64,000 nt of DNA. It comes from Caulobacter radicis. GTDB lineage: Bacteria > Pseudomonadota > Alphaproteobacteria > Caulobacterales > Caulobacteraceae. Both the position numbers and the translations under genes were made by a program. Below the pieces are notes generated by a model that worked only from the letters and a program-made list of their open reading frames with translations, was not told where the DNA came from and did not search any database. Each line of letters begins with the position of its first letter. Position 1 is the first letter of the stretch. Positions 42,672 to 51,609 of the stretch are shown piece after piece. Location: the NCBI RefSeq assembly GCF_003094615.1, contig NZ_QDKO01000021.1:62001-126000 (forward strand), read 5' to 3'.

Positions 42672-42686
42672 TTATTCCATGCTTAA
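42672..42686. promoter_or_regulatory. CtrA-like box upstream of the chemoreceptor gene
   Basis: TTAT-N7-TTAA is a seven-of-eight match to the CtrA site TTAA-N7-TTAA. It lies 63-77 bases before the start codon of the chemoreceptor gene, in the AT-rich gap 42610-42876. In C. crescentus CtrA drives motility and chemotaxis genes, so the site is plausible but unproven. Confidence 0.4.
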
Positions 42687-42841
42687 CGAGCGCCGGTTTC
42701 CGAAAACGTCATCTGCGTCAGGTTGTCGCAGTTTAGTGTTTTTGGGCTATGTGTCGTGGAGTCGACCACCAGCTTGACCGCAGAAAATCCGCAATTTCCG
42801 TCAGGTACGAATGTTTCTCGGTTTATCTGTATTTCACGTGT

Positions 42842-42878
42842 GAAAACTGAACCTGCGAATGTTTACGAGGGTTCAGTT
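42842..42878 (-). terminator. Terminator of the short-chain dehydrogenase gene
   Basis: AACTGAACC and GGTTCAGTT form a nine-pair stem around 16 bases. Read on the minus strand it is followed by TTTTC. The stop codon of the gene lies inside the stem. Confidence 0.7.
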
Positions 42879-43629
42879 ATGCGTTGACGCTTGCTGACTC
42901 TTGACCTCGTTCCTTGAAGCGAACGACGCCCTTGGGCGGCTCGCGGTCAGGGCGAGCAAGGTCGACGACGAAGGGGGCGATCTCGGCCGGATCCTGCACG
43001 GTCATCGGATCCTCGCCCGGGAAGGCGCCGGCCCGCATCTTGGTGCGCATGGCGCCGGGGTCGATGGAGAAGGCGCGGACCTTGGTGTTCTCCATCTCGT
43101 CGGCATAGCAGTCGACGATGGCTTCCAGGCCCGCCTTGGAGGCGGCGTAGGCGCCCCAGAAGGCCCGGTGGCTCTTGGCGACGCTGCTGGTCAGGAAGAT
43201 GGCCCGGCCGGCGTCCGAGGCGCGCAGCAGCGGGTCCATGGCCCGGATCAGCCGCCAGTTGGCCGTCAGGTTGGTCGACAGGATCATGTCCCAGCCCTTG
43301 GGGTCCAGGTGGCCCACGGGCGTCAGCGCGCCCAGCACGCCGGCCGCGCCGACCATGATGTCCAGCTTGCCGAACCGCTGGTGCAGGGCCGCGCCCAGGT
43401 GATCCAGGCCGTCGGCCTCGCGCAGGTCCAGCGGCACGAGGGTGGCGTGCTCGCCGGTGGCGGCGAAGATCGCGTCATCCAGGGCCTCGAGCGCGCCCTG
43501 GGTGCGTCCGATGGCGATGACGTGGGCGCCGGCCTTGGCCAGGCCCAGGGCGATGGCTTGCCCGATGCCGCGCGTGGCGCCGGTGACGAGGGCGATGCGG
43601 CCGGCCAGCGGCGTGTCGGTGGTGGTCAT
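42877..43629 (-). CDS. Short-chain dehydrogenase/reductase family oxidoreductase
   Basis: A 250-residue Rossmann-fold SDR. The cofactor motif is TGATRGIG at about residues 16-23, NNAG is replaced by GAAG (VGAAGVLG near 93-100), and the catalytic YxxxK is YAASK at about 161-165 with the serine in LTSSVA. It begins at MTTTDTPLAGRIAL; the frame is open further upstream into the transporter gene. The class is sure but the substrate is not. It lies downstream of the SBF-like transporter and may share its transcript. Confidence 0.87.
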   Translation of the reverse strand: MTTTDTPLAGRIALVTGATRGIGQAIALGLAKAGAHVIAIGRTQGALEALDDAIFAATGEHATLVPLDLREADGLDHLGAALHQRFGKLDIMVGAAGVLGALTPVGHLDPKGWDMILSTNLTANWRLIRAMDPLLRASDAGRAIFLTSSVAKSHRAFWGAYAASKAGLEAIVDCYADEMENTKVRAFSIDPGAMRTKMRAGAFPGEDPMTVQDPAEIAPFVVDLARPDREPPKGVVRFKERGQESASVNA

Positions 43630-43673
43630 GAGCGTTTCCTGCGCCTCTCGCGGGCGTTTGCTTGTCGGGGTGA

Positions 43674-44660
43674 TCAGGCTTCGTCGTCGGCCGGGCGCGC
43701 GGCGTAGCGCTGGGCCAGGACCGAACAGGCCATCAGCTGGATCTGGTGGAAGATCATCAGGGGCAGCACCAGCACGCCGGCCGTGGCCCCGGGGAACAGG
43801 ATGCCGGCCATCGGCACGCCGGTCGCCAGGCTCTTCTTGGAGCCGCAGAACACGATCGCCACCTCGTCGGCCTTGGAAAAGCCCAGCAGGCGCGCGCCCC
43901 ACATGGTGGCCAGCATGACCAGCGTCAGCAGCACGCCGCAGACCAGCAGCAGCACGATCAGCTCCAGCGGCGAGACCTTGCGCCACAGGCCCTCGACCAC
44001 GGCGGCGCTGAAGGCCGAATAGACCACCAGCAGGATCGAGCCGCGATCGACGCGGCCGACCAGGGTCTTGTGCTTCTCGATCCACTTGCCGACCAGCGGC
44101 CGGGCGATCTGGCCGGCGATGAACGGGACCAGCAGCTGGATGACGATCGACTTGATCGAGTCCCAGCCGCCGACGTCGCCGTGGGCGTTCATCAGCAAGC
44201 CGACCAGCACCGGCGTCAGGAAGATGCCGAACAGGTTCGAGGCCGAGGCCGCGCAGACGGCGGCGGCGACGTTGCCGCGACCGATCGAGGTGAAGGCGAT
44301 CGACGACTGCACGGTCGAGGGCAGGCAGGCCAGGAACACCATGCCCGCCGCCATGGTCGGCGTCAGCACCCCGACCTTGCTGATCGCCAGGCCCAGGATC
44401 GGGAACAGCACGAAGGTGAAGGCCAGGATCGTCAGGTGCAGCCGCCAGTGGGTGATCCCGGCGATCACGGCCTCGCGTGACAGCTTGGCGCCGTGCAGGA
44501 AGAACAGCAGGGCGATGGCGATCTTGACCACCCAGCCGGTGATCTCGGCCGCCTGGCCCCGTACCGGCAGGAACGAGGCCAGCACCACCATGCCGAACAG
44601 GGCGATGATGTAGGCGTCGATCTTCAGCTTGGAGAGGACGGCGGAGACGGGATTGGCCAA
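43674..44660 (-). CDS. Bile acid:sodium symporter family protein (SBF-like)
   Basis: A 328-residue protein with about ten membrane helices. The N-terminal half includes KIAIALLFFLHGAKLSREAV, and the middle has FLACLPSTVQSSIAFTSIGRGNVAAAVCAASASNLFGI-like sequence, the conserved core of the SBF-like (YfeH) subfamily. The C-terminal GSKKSLATGVPMAGILFP is also conserved. Substrates of bacterial members are mostly unknown; bile acid transport should not be assumed. It lies upstream of, and in line with, the dehydrogenase gene. Confidence 0.87.
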   Translation of the reverse strand: MANPVSAVLSKLKIDAYIIALFGMVVLASFLPVRGQAAEITGWVVKIAIALLFFLHGAKLSREAVIAGITHWRLHLTILAFTFVLFPILGLAISKVGVLTPTMAAGMVFLACLPSTVQSSIAFTSIGRGNVAAAVCAASASNLFGIFLTPVLVGLLMNAHGDVGGWDSIKSIVIQLLVPFIAGQIARPLVGKWIEKHKTLVGRVDRGSILLVVYSAFSAAVVEGLWRKVSPLELIVLLLVCGVLLTLVMLATMWGARLLGFSKADEVAIVFCGSKKSLATGVPMAGILFPGATAGVLVLPLMIFHQIQLMACSVLAQRYAARPADDEA

Positions 44661-44758
44661 GAAGCGACTCTCAAATGGATCGTCGCCCGGTCCGTCCGGG
44701 CGATCCGAGCGGCCGAAGATCAGCGTGGGCGGGCCGCATACCGGGGGTAGCGCAGCTT

Positions 44759-44785
44759 GGGTCCTCCGAACAAGTCGGAGGACCC
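44759..44785 (-). terminator. Stem-loop after purF
   Basis: GGGTCCTCCG and CGGAGGACCC form a perfect ten-pair stem with a seven-base loop 15 bases past the purF stop. There is no T tract on the minus strand, so termination is likely but not sure. Confidence 0.55.
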
Positions 44786-44799
44786 TGGAAAGGCGCTGA

Positions 44800-46302
44800 T
44801 TAGGCGCTGACCAGCAGCGACAGCTGCTTTTCGGCCTGGTCGTTGCGGCCTTCGGCGATCTCGCGATCGGTCAGGCGGGTGGGGTAGTCGCCGGTGAAGT
44901 AGTGGTCGGTGAACTGCGGGGCGGCCGGATCGCGCGGCGCGCAGTCCAGGGCCTCGTACAGGCCTTCCACCGACAGGAAGCCAAGCGAGTCCACTTCCAG
45001 GAACTTGGCCATCTCTTCCAGCGACTTGGTGGCGGCCAGCAGCTGTTCGCGCTCGGGCATGTCGATGCCGTAGAAGTCGGGCCACTTGATCGGCGGGCTG
45101 GCCGAACGCAGGTGCACTTCCTTGGCGCCGGCCTCGCGGACCATGCGGACGATCTTCAGCGAAGTGGTGCCGCGCACGATCGAGTCGTCGATCAGGATGA
45201 CGCGCTTGCCTTCCAGCACGGCGCGGTTGGGGCTGTGCTTCATGCGCACGCCTAGCTCGCGAACCCCTTGCGTCGGCTGGATGAAGGTGCGGCCCACATA
45301 GTGGTTGCGGATGATGCCCAGGTCGAAGGGCAGGCCGCTTTCGGCCGCGTAGCCGATCGCCGCCGGCACGCCCGAATCCGGCACCGGCACGACGACGTCG
45401 GCCTCGACGCCGGTCTCGATCGCCAGGCGTCGGCCCATGCGCTTGCGCACCTCATAGACCGAGCGGCCGTTCACGACGCTGTCGGGACGGGCGAAGTAGA
45501 CGTATTCGAACACGCAGGGGCGGGCGGCCGGGGCCGCGAACGGGCGCAGAGACTTCACGCCAGTGTCGCTGATCACGACCATCTCGCCGTGCTCGACGTC
45601 GCGCACGAAGCGGGCGCCGATCATGTCGAGGGCGCAGGTTTCCGAGGCCAGGACCGGCTTGCCGTCCAGGTCGCCCAGCACCAGCGGGCGGATGCCCAGC
45701 GGGTCGCGGATGCCGATCATCTTCTTGTTGGTGATGGCCACCAGGGCGTAGCCGCCTTCGATCTGGCCCAGGGCGTCGATGAAGCGGTCGACGATCTTGG
45801 CTTTGCGCGAGCGGGCGATCAGGTGGAGGATCACCTCGCTGTCGCTGGTCGACTGGAAGATCGCGCCTTCCTGCACCAGGCGCTCGCGCAGGGTCAGGAA
45901 GTTGGTCAGGTTGCCGTTGTGGGCCAGGGCCAGGCCCCCGGTCTCGAGATCGGCGAACATCGGCTGGACGTTGCGGATGAAGCTGCCGCCGGCCGTGGAG
46001 TAGCGGGTGTGGCCGATGGCCATGTTGCCCGGCAGGCGCTGGACGAGGTCGGCGCCGGTGAAGGCGTCGCCGACGTGGCCCATGTGGCGTTCGGTGTGGA
46101 AGCGGGCGCCGTCGAAGGCGGCGATGCCGCAGGCTTCCTGGCCGCGGTGCTGCAGGGCGTGCAGGCCCAGCGCCGCGATGGCGGCGGCGTCACGGGCGCC
46201 GAACACGCCGAACACGCCGCATTCCAGGCGCAGCGTGTCGTCCTCGGGATCGCGCCAGGGCGCGGACGAGAAGCGGTCGGTCGACTGGCCGATAGACGTC
46301 AT
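44800..46302 (-). CDS. purF: Amidophosphoribosyltransferase
   Basis: A 500-residue enzyme that makes phosphoribosylamine from PRPP and glutamine, first step of purine synthesis. The N-terminal nucleophile is C28 in LRLECGVFGV, so a 27-residue propeptide should be removed, as in the Bacillus-type enzyme. The PRPP-binding motif is VILIDDSIVRGTT near residue 370. The C-terminal YGIDMPEREQLLA and the spaced cysteines suit an iron-sulfur form. The start overlaps the cvpA stop by four bases, the same linkage as E. coli cvpA-purF. Confidence 0.95.
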   Translation of the reverse strand: MTSIGQSTDRFSSAPWRDPEDDTLRLECGVFGVFGARDAAAIAALGLHALQHRGQEACGIAAFDGARFHTERHMGHVGDAFTGADLVQRLPGNMAIGHTRYSTAGGSFIRNVQPMFADLETGGLALAHNGNLTNFLTLRERLVQEGAIFQSTSDSEVILHLIARSRKAKIVDRFIDALGQIEGGYALVAITNKKMIGIRDPLGIRPLVLGDLDGKPVLASETCALDMIGARFVRDVEHGEMVVISDTGVKSLRPFAAPAARPCVFEYVYFARPDSVVNGRSVYEVRKRMGRRLAIETGVEADVVVPVPDSGVPAAIGYAAESGLPFDLGIIRNHYVGRTFIQPTQGVRELGVRMKHSPNRAVLEGKRVILIDDSIVRGTTSLKIVRMVREAGAKEVHLRSASPPIKWPDFYGIDMPEREQLLAATKSLEEMAKFLEVDSLGFLSVEGLYEALDCAPRDPAAPQFTDHYFTGDYPTRLTDREIAEGRNDQAEKQLSLLVSA

Positions 46303-46922
46303 TGCGATTTCTCCACCAGGTCGTCGAGCTTCCGACGCTGGTCCTTATCATAGCCTTCTTCGCCGCGCTCGGCGTCGGACGGTTTGTCGCTGGCCCCGTC
46401 GCGGACGGCGTCCTCGATGGCGGGGGCCAGCTTGCCGGCCAGGCCCGCGCCCTTGGGGGCGAACACTTTCAGCACCTGGGCGCTGGCGTTGGACAGCGGA
46501 TAGAACATCGACTCCGACACCCAGGCCGGCACGCGGTCGCGCGGCGTGGCCATGTGGAAGACGAGGTTGAAGACGCCCAGCACCACCAGCGCCCGCAGCA
46601 GGCCGAAACCCAGGCCGACCAGGCGGTCCAGCAGGCCCAGCGCGCCGTCGGCGTGCAGGGTCTTGGTCAGTTGGCCGCCGATCAGGCGCAGGGCGACGAA
46701 GGCGATGACGAAGGTGACCAGGATGGCGGCGGCGGTCGCCGCCCAGTCCGGGTCCATGAATTCACGAAAGAGCGGGCCGGTCAGGCGCAGGCCCAGGAGG
46801 GCCACCACGGCGGCGACGATGAACGACAGCGCCGAGGTCAGCTCCCGCGAGGCGCCGCGGAAGAAGCCGACGGCGCCGGAAACCAGCAGGATCAGTCCGG
46901 CGATGATGTCGAACGGCGTCAC
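46299..46922 (-). CDS. cvpA: CvpA family membrane protein
   Basis: A 207-residue inner-membrane protein with four helices in its first 150 residues, starting MTPFDIIAGLILLVSGAVGFFRG. That N-terminal block and GALGLLDRLVGLGFGLLRALVV are diagnostic of CvpA. The tail (about 165-207) is charged and cytoplasmic. It begins at a GTG overlapping the radA stop (GTGA) and ends overlapping the purF start, so radA, cvpA and purF are coupled. CvpA is linked to envelope stress and, in E. coli, colicin V production. Confidence 0.9.
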   Translation of the reverse strand: MTPFDIIAGLILLVSGAVGFFRGASRELTSALSFIVAAVVALLGLRLTGPLFREFMDPDWAATAAAILVTFVIAFVALRLIGGQLTKTLHADGALGLLDRLVGLGFGLLRALVVLGVFNLVFHMATPRDRVPAWVSESMFYPLSNASAQVLKVFAPKGAGLAGKLAPAIEDAVRDGASDKPSDAERGEEGYDKDQRRKLDDLVEKSQ

Positions 46923-48301
46923 GCGTGCGAGCTCCAGATGTCGTTCTCGATTCGACGGACCGCGTCGGCCAGCCGCGCCGCGCCGGCCACCGGCAGGGCG
47001 CCGCCGCCTTCGGGCAGGCCCGACAGCGGTCCCAGCGCGCGGCCGAACCCGAGCTTGGCGGCTTCCTTCAAACGCGACTCCATTCGGCTCACGGGCCGGA
47101 TCTCGCCGGAGAGGCTGACCTCGCCGAACACCACGCAATCCTGCGGCAGGGCGACATCGAGGGCCGAGGAGGCCAAAGCGGCCGCCGCCGCGAGGTCGGC
47201 GGCGGGTTCGGTGATCCTCAGCCCGCCGGCGACGTTCAGATAGACGTCCTTGTCGCCAAAACCAAGGCCGCAGCGCGATTCCAACACCGCCAGCACCATG
47301 GCCAGGCGTCCGGAATCCCATCCGACCACGGCGCGCCGGGGCGTTCCGTACGCGGAAGGCGCGACCAGGGCCTGGAATTCCACCAGGACGGGCCGCGATC
47401 CCTCGATGCCGGCGAACACCGCGGCGCCCGCCGCGCGCTCGCCGCCCTCGTTGAGGAACAGGGCCGAGGGGTTCTTGACCTCGCGCAGGCCGATGTCGCC
47501 CATCTCGAATACGCCGATCTCGTCGGTGGCCCCGAAACGGTTCTTGGCGCCGCGCAGGATGCGGAACGGATAGCCGCGCTCGCCCTCGAAGCTCAGCACC
47601 GCGTCGACCAGGTGCTCGACCACGCGCGGGCCGGCGATCTGGCCGTCCTTGGTGACGTGGCCGACCAGCAGGATGGCCACGCCCTGTTTCTTGGCCAGGC
47701 GCACCAGTTCGGTGGCGCAGGCGCGCACCTGGGTCACCGTGCCGGGGCCGGCCTCGTGGGCGTCGCTCCACATGGTCTGGATCGAGTCGATGACCACCAG
47801 GTCGAACTTGTCGCGCTTGAGGCCGTCGAGGATGTCGCGCAGGCTGCTCTCGGCGGCCAGCTTCACAGGCGCGCCGGCCAGGCCCATGCGGTCGGCGCGG
47901 CCGCGGATCTGCTCGACGGCCTCCTCGCCCGAGATATAGGCGCAGGAGACGCCCCGGCTCGAGGCGTTGGCGCAGACCTGCAACAGCAGGGTCGACTTGC
48001 CCACGCCCGGGTCGCCGCCGATCAGGATCGCCGAACCGGGCACCACGCCGCCGCCGCAGACCCGGTCGAACTCGTCGACGCCGGTCAGGATGCGGGGCGG
48101 GGCGGGGGTGTCGCTCTCCAGGCCGGTGAACTGCAGGCCGCGGTTGCGCGTGGCCTTCGTGGTCGACATCGCGCCGGGCGGGCGTACGCCGACCTCTTCG
48201 ACGAGGGTGTTCCAGCTCTGGCAGGCGGGGCATTGCCCGGCCCACTTGGCTTGGACCGCCCCGCAGGACTGGCAGGCGTAGACGGCGCCGTCGCGGGCCA
48301 T
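46919..48301 (-). CDS. radA: DNA repair protein RadA
   Basis: A 460-residue DnaB-like branch-migration helicase in recombinational repair. It has an N-terminal four-cysteine zinc finger (C10, C13, C24, C27), Walker A GGDPGVGKST at about 95-104, the RadA-specific KNRFGATDEIGVFEM near residue 250, and a C-terminal Lon-like domain (CGLGFGDKDVYLNVAGGLRI). Length is standard. It is the first gene of the minus-strand radA-cvpA-purF run. The 172 bases upstream show no clear LexA box. Confidence 0.96.
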   Translation of the reverse strand: MARDGAVYACQSCGAVQAKWAGQCPACQSWNTLVEEVGVRPPGAMSTTKATRNRGLQFTGLESDTPAPPRILTGVDEFDRVCGGGVVPGSAILIGGDPGVGKSTLLLQVCANASSRGVSCAYISGEEAVEQIRGRADRMGLAGAPVKLAAESSLRDILDGLKRDKFDLVVIDSIQTMWSDAHEAGPGTVTQVRACATELVRLAKKQGVAILLVGHVTKDGQIAGPRVVEHLVDAVLSFEGERGYPFRILRGAKNRFGATDEIGVFEMGDIGLREVKNPSALFLNEGGERAAGAAVFAGIEGSRPVLVEFQALVAPSAYGTPRRAVVGWDSGRLAMVLAVLESRCGLGFGDKDVYLNVAGGLRITEPAADLAAAAALASSALDVALPQDCVVFGEVSLSGEIRPVSRMESRLKEAAKLGFGRALGPLSGLPEGGGALPVAGAARLADAVRRIENDIWSSHA

Positions 48302-48473
48302 GAGGTCTCCTGATTCTCGAATGGGTGCAGACTACAGGTTGGCGGCGCCCTGCGCCAAAGCCGGACGCAGGCCGGGATCCAGGATGTCGCCGAACCTTGT
48401 TCCCGTTTTTGGTGTGTTCGGTGTAGATAAGTATCGGGGGGCGCAAATTCAGGATCTTGCTGGAGGCGCCTAG

Positions 48474-49667
48474 ATGTCCGTGGTCGAACCCGGAGCCGTT
48501 TCTTCCGATCTCGTCGGCCGCGTGAAGCGGCTGCTGCTGACGCCGTCGCCCGAGTGGGAGCGCATCGACACCGAGCCCGCCACGATCAAGGGGCTCTATG
48601 TCGGCTACATCTGCATACTGGCGGCGATCCCGGCCGTGGCCGGCCTGGTGGGCAGCCTGGTGTTCGGGCACGGCATTCCTGGCCTGGCGACGATCCGGCC
48701 CTCGCCCGTCGGGGCGATCGTCGGCGCCGTGGTCGGCTATGGCCTGTCGCTGCTGTCGGTGTTCGTGCTCGGCCTGATCATCGACGCCCTGGCGCCGTCG
48801 TTCGACGGCCAGAAGAACAGGCTGCAGGCCTTCAAGGTGGCGGCCTATTCCGGCACCGCCGGCTGGGTGGCCGGGATCTTCGGCCTGTTCCCGCCGCTGG
48901 CGGTCATCGGCGGCCTGTTGGGCCTCTACGGTCTCTACCTGCTCTATACGGGCCTGCCGCGGGTGATGAAGGCGCCCAAGGAGAAGGCGATCGGCTACAC
49001 GATCGTCACCGTCCTCTGCGCCATCGTGCTCTATGTCATCGTCGGCTTCATCACCGGCGCCGTCGTCGGCGCGGCCGCGATCGGCGGCGGGATTGCGGCC
49101 TCCAAGGTGGCGGGCGCCGACAGCGGTTCGGTGACGCTGGGCGGCCAGACCTACGACCTGGGCAAGATGGACGAGGCCAGCAAGAAGATGGAGGCGGCCG
49201 CCGCCTCGATCGAAGCCGGCAAGGACATCCCCCTGACCTCGCCGGACGTGCTCAAGGGCCTGCTGCCCGGCGCGGCCGGCGGCTATGCCCGCACCGCCGT
49301 CGAATCCAGCTCCGGCGGCGCCGGCGGCATGGGCATGTCGGTGGCGCGCGGCGACTACGAGAAGGACGGCAGGCGCTTCACCCTGGCGGTCACCGACCTG
49401 GGCGCGCTGGGCGGCATGACGGCCATGGCCTCGGCGATGAACGCCCAGAGCACCTCGGAAACCGAGACCGGCTACGAGAAGACCAGCACCGCCGGCGGCC
49501 AGCTGACCACCGAGAAGTGGGACCGCGAGGCCAAGTCCGGCGGCTACACAGTCGTGATCGGCAACCGGTTCTCGGTGGAGGCCAATGGCGACGCCGAAAG
49601 CATCGACGACCTCAAGCGCGCGGTGGCCTCGGTCGACGCCGGCAAGCTGAAGAGCCTGGCGCGCTAG
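48474..49667 (+). CDS. Yip1-domain membrane protein
   Basis: A 397-residue protein whose first 210 residues form five or so membrane helices of the Yip1 domain (LLLTPSPEWERIDTEPATIKGLYVGYI at the start is typical). The remaining part is soluble, Gly/Ala/Ser-rich at first (residues 195-290), then compact with a SAMNAQSTSETETGYEKTS stretch. A Yip1 domain fused to such a tail is seen in Proteobacteria but has no known function. It has a ribosome-binding site (CTGGAGG) before the ATG and is divergent from radA. Confidence 0.8.
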   Translation: MSVVEPGAVSSDLVGRVKRLLLTPSPEWERIDTEPATIKGLYVGYICILAAIPAVAGLVGSLVFGHGIPGLATIRPSPVGAIVGAVVGYGLSLLSVFVLGLIIDALAPSFDGQKNRLQAFKVAAYSGTAGWVAGIFGLFPPLAVIGGLLGLYGLYLLYTGLPRVMKAPKEKAIGYTIVTVLCAIVLYVIVGFITGAVVGAAAIGGGIAASKVAGADSGSVTLGGQTYDLGKMDEASKKMEAAAASIEAGKDIPLTSPDVLKGLLPGAAGGYARTAVESSSGGAGGMGMSVARGDYEKDGRRFTLAVTDLGALGGMTAMASAMNAQSTSETETGYEKTSTAGGQLTTEKWDREAKSGGYTVVIGNRFSVEANGDAESIDDLKRAVASVDAGKLKSLAR

Positions 49668-49689
49668 GCCGGGGAGAGGGGCGGGGCCT

Positions 49690-50772
49690 TCAGGCCTCGC
49701 CCAGCACCACGCGGCGGGCGCGGCCGGCCAGGCGCACCAGCAGTTCGTAGGCCGTGGTGCCCGCCGCGGCGGCGGCTTCGTCGACCGGCAGGTTGGGGCC
49801 GATCAGCTCGACCAGCGCCCCGGGACGCGCCGCGTCGCAGTCGGTGACGTCGATGGCGATCAGGTCCATCGACACCCGGCCCAGGAGCCGGCGGCGCGCG
49901 CCGTCGAACCACACGTGGCCGGCGGGACTGGAGCCGCGCAGCACCCCGTCGGCATAGCCGCAGGCCAGCACCGCCACCCGCGTCGTCTCGCTCGCCGTGA
50001 AGGCCGCGCCGTAGCCGATCGACTCGCCCCGCGGCACGACCCGCACCTGCAGGATCGGCGCTTCCAGCGTCGCGACAGCCTTGAGCCGCGCATCGGTCAC
50101 GTCGCGCGGACCGCCGCCATAGAGGGCGATGCCCGGCCGGCACTGGTCGAAATGATAGTCGTCGCCCAGGAACACCCCGGCCGAGTTGGCCAGGCTCTTG
50201 CGGGCGTTCGGGAACAGCGCCGCCGCGTCGCGGAAGCGGGTCAACTGGCGGGCGTTGAGCGGATGCTCCGGCTCGCCGGCGCAGGCCAGGTGGCTGACCA
50301 CCAGCGAGACGTTCAGATGCTTGAGGCGATCCATCGAGGCCGTCAGCACGGCGGCTTCCTCGTGGCGCAGGCCAAGCCGGTTCATGCCGGTGTCGACGTG
50401 GATCGCCGCCTCCAGCACGCCCTTGCCGGCCTGGCTGTTCCAGGCCTCGACCTGCGGCAGGCTGTTGAGCACCGGGATCAGTCCGGCCTGCATCAGCGTC
50501 GGGCCCGAACCCGGCGTCGCGCCGTCCAGCACATGGATCTTCGCCTCGCGATCGCCCAGCGCCTTGCGTAGGGAGACGCCTTCGGACAGGCGGGCGACGT
50601 AGAAGCCGCGCGCGCCTTCGTCCCACAGCCGGCGGGCGACGAGGCCCGCGCCCAGGCCATAGCCGTCGGCCTTCACCGCCGGCGCCAGTTCGGCGTCGCC
50701 GGCCGTCGCTTGCAGCGTGGCGTAGTTGGCCGCGAGGGCGTCGAGGTCGAGGGTCAGGCGGGCGTCGGTCAC
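49690..50772 (-). CDS. alr: Alanine racemase
   Basis: A 360-residue PLP enzyme that makes D-alanine for peptidoglycan. The PLP lysine is K34 in [13 protein letters not shown], and the second catalytic residue, tyrosine, is in [11 protein letters not shown] near residue 250. [15 protein letters not shown] sequence near 127-137 is also conserved. The C-terminal beta domain ([12 protein letters not shown]) is intact. It may share a transcript with the MarC-family and dnaB genes upstream on the same strand. Confidence 0.94.
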   Translation of the reverse strand: MTDARLTLDLDALAANYATLQATAGDAELAPAVKADGYGLGAGLVARRLWDEGARGFYVARLSEGVSLRKALGDREAKIHVLDGATPGSGPTLMQAGLIPVLNSLPQVEAWNSQAGKGVLEAAIHVDTGMNRLGLRHEEAAVLTASMDRLKHLNVSLVVSHLACAGEPEHPLNARQLTRFRDAAALFPNARKSLANSAGVFLGDDYHFDQCRPGIALYGGGPRDVTDARLKAVATLEAPILQVRVVPRGESIGYGAAFTASETTRVAVLACGYADGVLRGSSPAGHVWFDGARRRLLGRVSMDLIAIDVTDCDAARPGALVELIGPNLPVDEAAAAAGTTAYELLVRLAGRARRVVLGEA

Positions 50773-50849
50773 GGCTGCGGAGGTAGCCGACCCGCGCCCG
50801 CAAGGCCAGTGCAGATCCTGTGGAGATGCCGGCTAGCGCGTCGCCCAGC

Positions 50850-51536
50850 CTAGCGCGTCGCCAGGAACTGCCCCACCAGGGCCTCGACGCCGCTGGCGAC
50901 GATCTGCACGCCGATGCACATCAGGAGGAACGCCATCAGCCGCGACATCACCCGCGCGCCGTTGACGCCCAGCAGCGACAGCACCCGGTCAGAGGCGCGG
51001 TAGAACACCCAGACCATCAGGGCGATGACGGCCACGGCCAGGCTCGCGCCCATGAAGAACGGAACCACCGAATGGCCCTCGGCCGGGCGCTGCGACGATA
51101 GCGCGATGGCCACCGAGATCGCGCCCGGTCCCGTCGTGAACGGCATGGTCAGCGGGAAGAAGGCCATGTCCTCGGCCCGCGCCTTGGCGGGCGAGCTGGC
51201 CTGGTCGGCCTTTCGTTCTTCGTGTTCCTCGGGCGCCATCAGCAAGGCCCAGGCCCGGATCGCCACCACCAGGCCGCCGGCCACCCGCAGGGCGCCGAGG
51301 CTCACCCCGAAGAAGTTCAGCACATAGCCGCCCAGCAGCAGCGAGCCCAGCAGGATGAAGAAGGCGTAGAGCGCGATGGTCGGCGCCAGGCGCTTGCGCG
51401 TCTCGGCCGGATGGTCGGCCAGCATCTGGTGGAAGATCAGCGCCGCCCCGACCGGATTGACGATCGAGAACAGGGCCGGAAAGGCCAGCAGGAAAGCCCC
51501 GACGAAGGTCGAAACGGGCAGGGGGCTGAATTCCAT
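50850..51536 (-). CDS. MarC-family integral membrane protein
   Basis: A 228-residue protein with six predicted helices. FPALFSIVNPVGAALIFHQM near the N-terminus and FPLTMPFTTGPGAISVAIAL near residue 127 are the paired MarC repeats. A charged loop (APEEHEERKADQASSPAKARAED) separates them. The family has no firm function; early links to multiple-antibiotic resistance in E. coli were not upheld. Confidence 0.88.
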   Translation of the reverse strand: MEFSPLPVSTFVGAFLLAFPALFSIVNPVGAALIFHQMLADHPAETRKRLAPTIALYAFFILLGSLLLGGYVLNFFGVSLGALRVAGGLVVAIRAWALLMAPEEHEERKADQASSPAKARAEDMAFFPLTMPFTTGPGAISVAIALSSQRPAEGHSVVPFFMGASLAVAVIALMVWVFYRASDRVLSLLGVNGARVMSRLMAFLLMCIGVQIVASGVEALVGQFLATR

Positions 51537-51609
51537 CTGGCGGCGCTCTTTCGCTGAATCGCGCGCCGAGCGTTGCCCGACGCGCCGATGCAGGTAAAGC
51601 GCGAGGCGG

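Noticed and set aside
43674..44660. Bile acid transport
   Set aside because: The family name is historical; the SBF-like subgroup has mostly unknown substrates.
48390..48425. GAAC-N3-GTTC and spaced GTTC repeats before radA as an SOS site
   Set aside because: Spacing differs from the alphaproteobacterial GTTC-N7-GTTC, so it is not supported.
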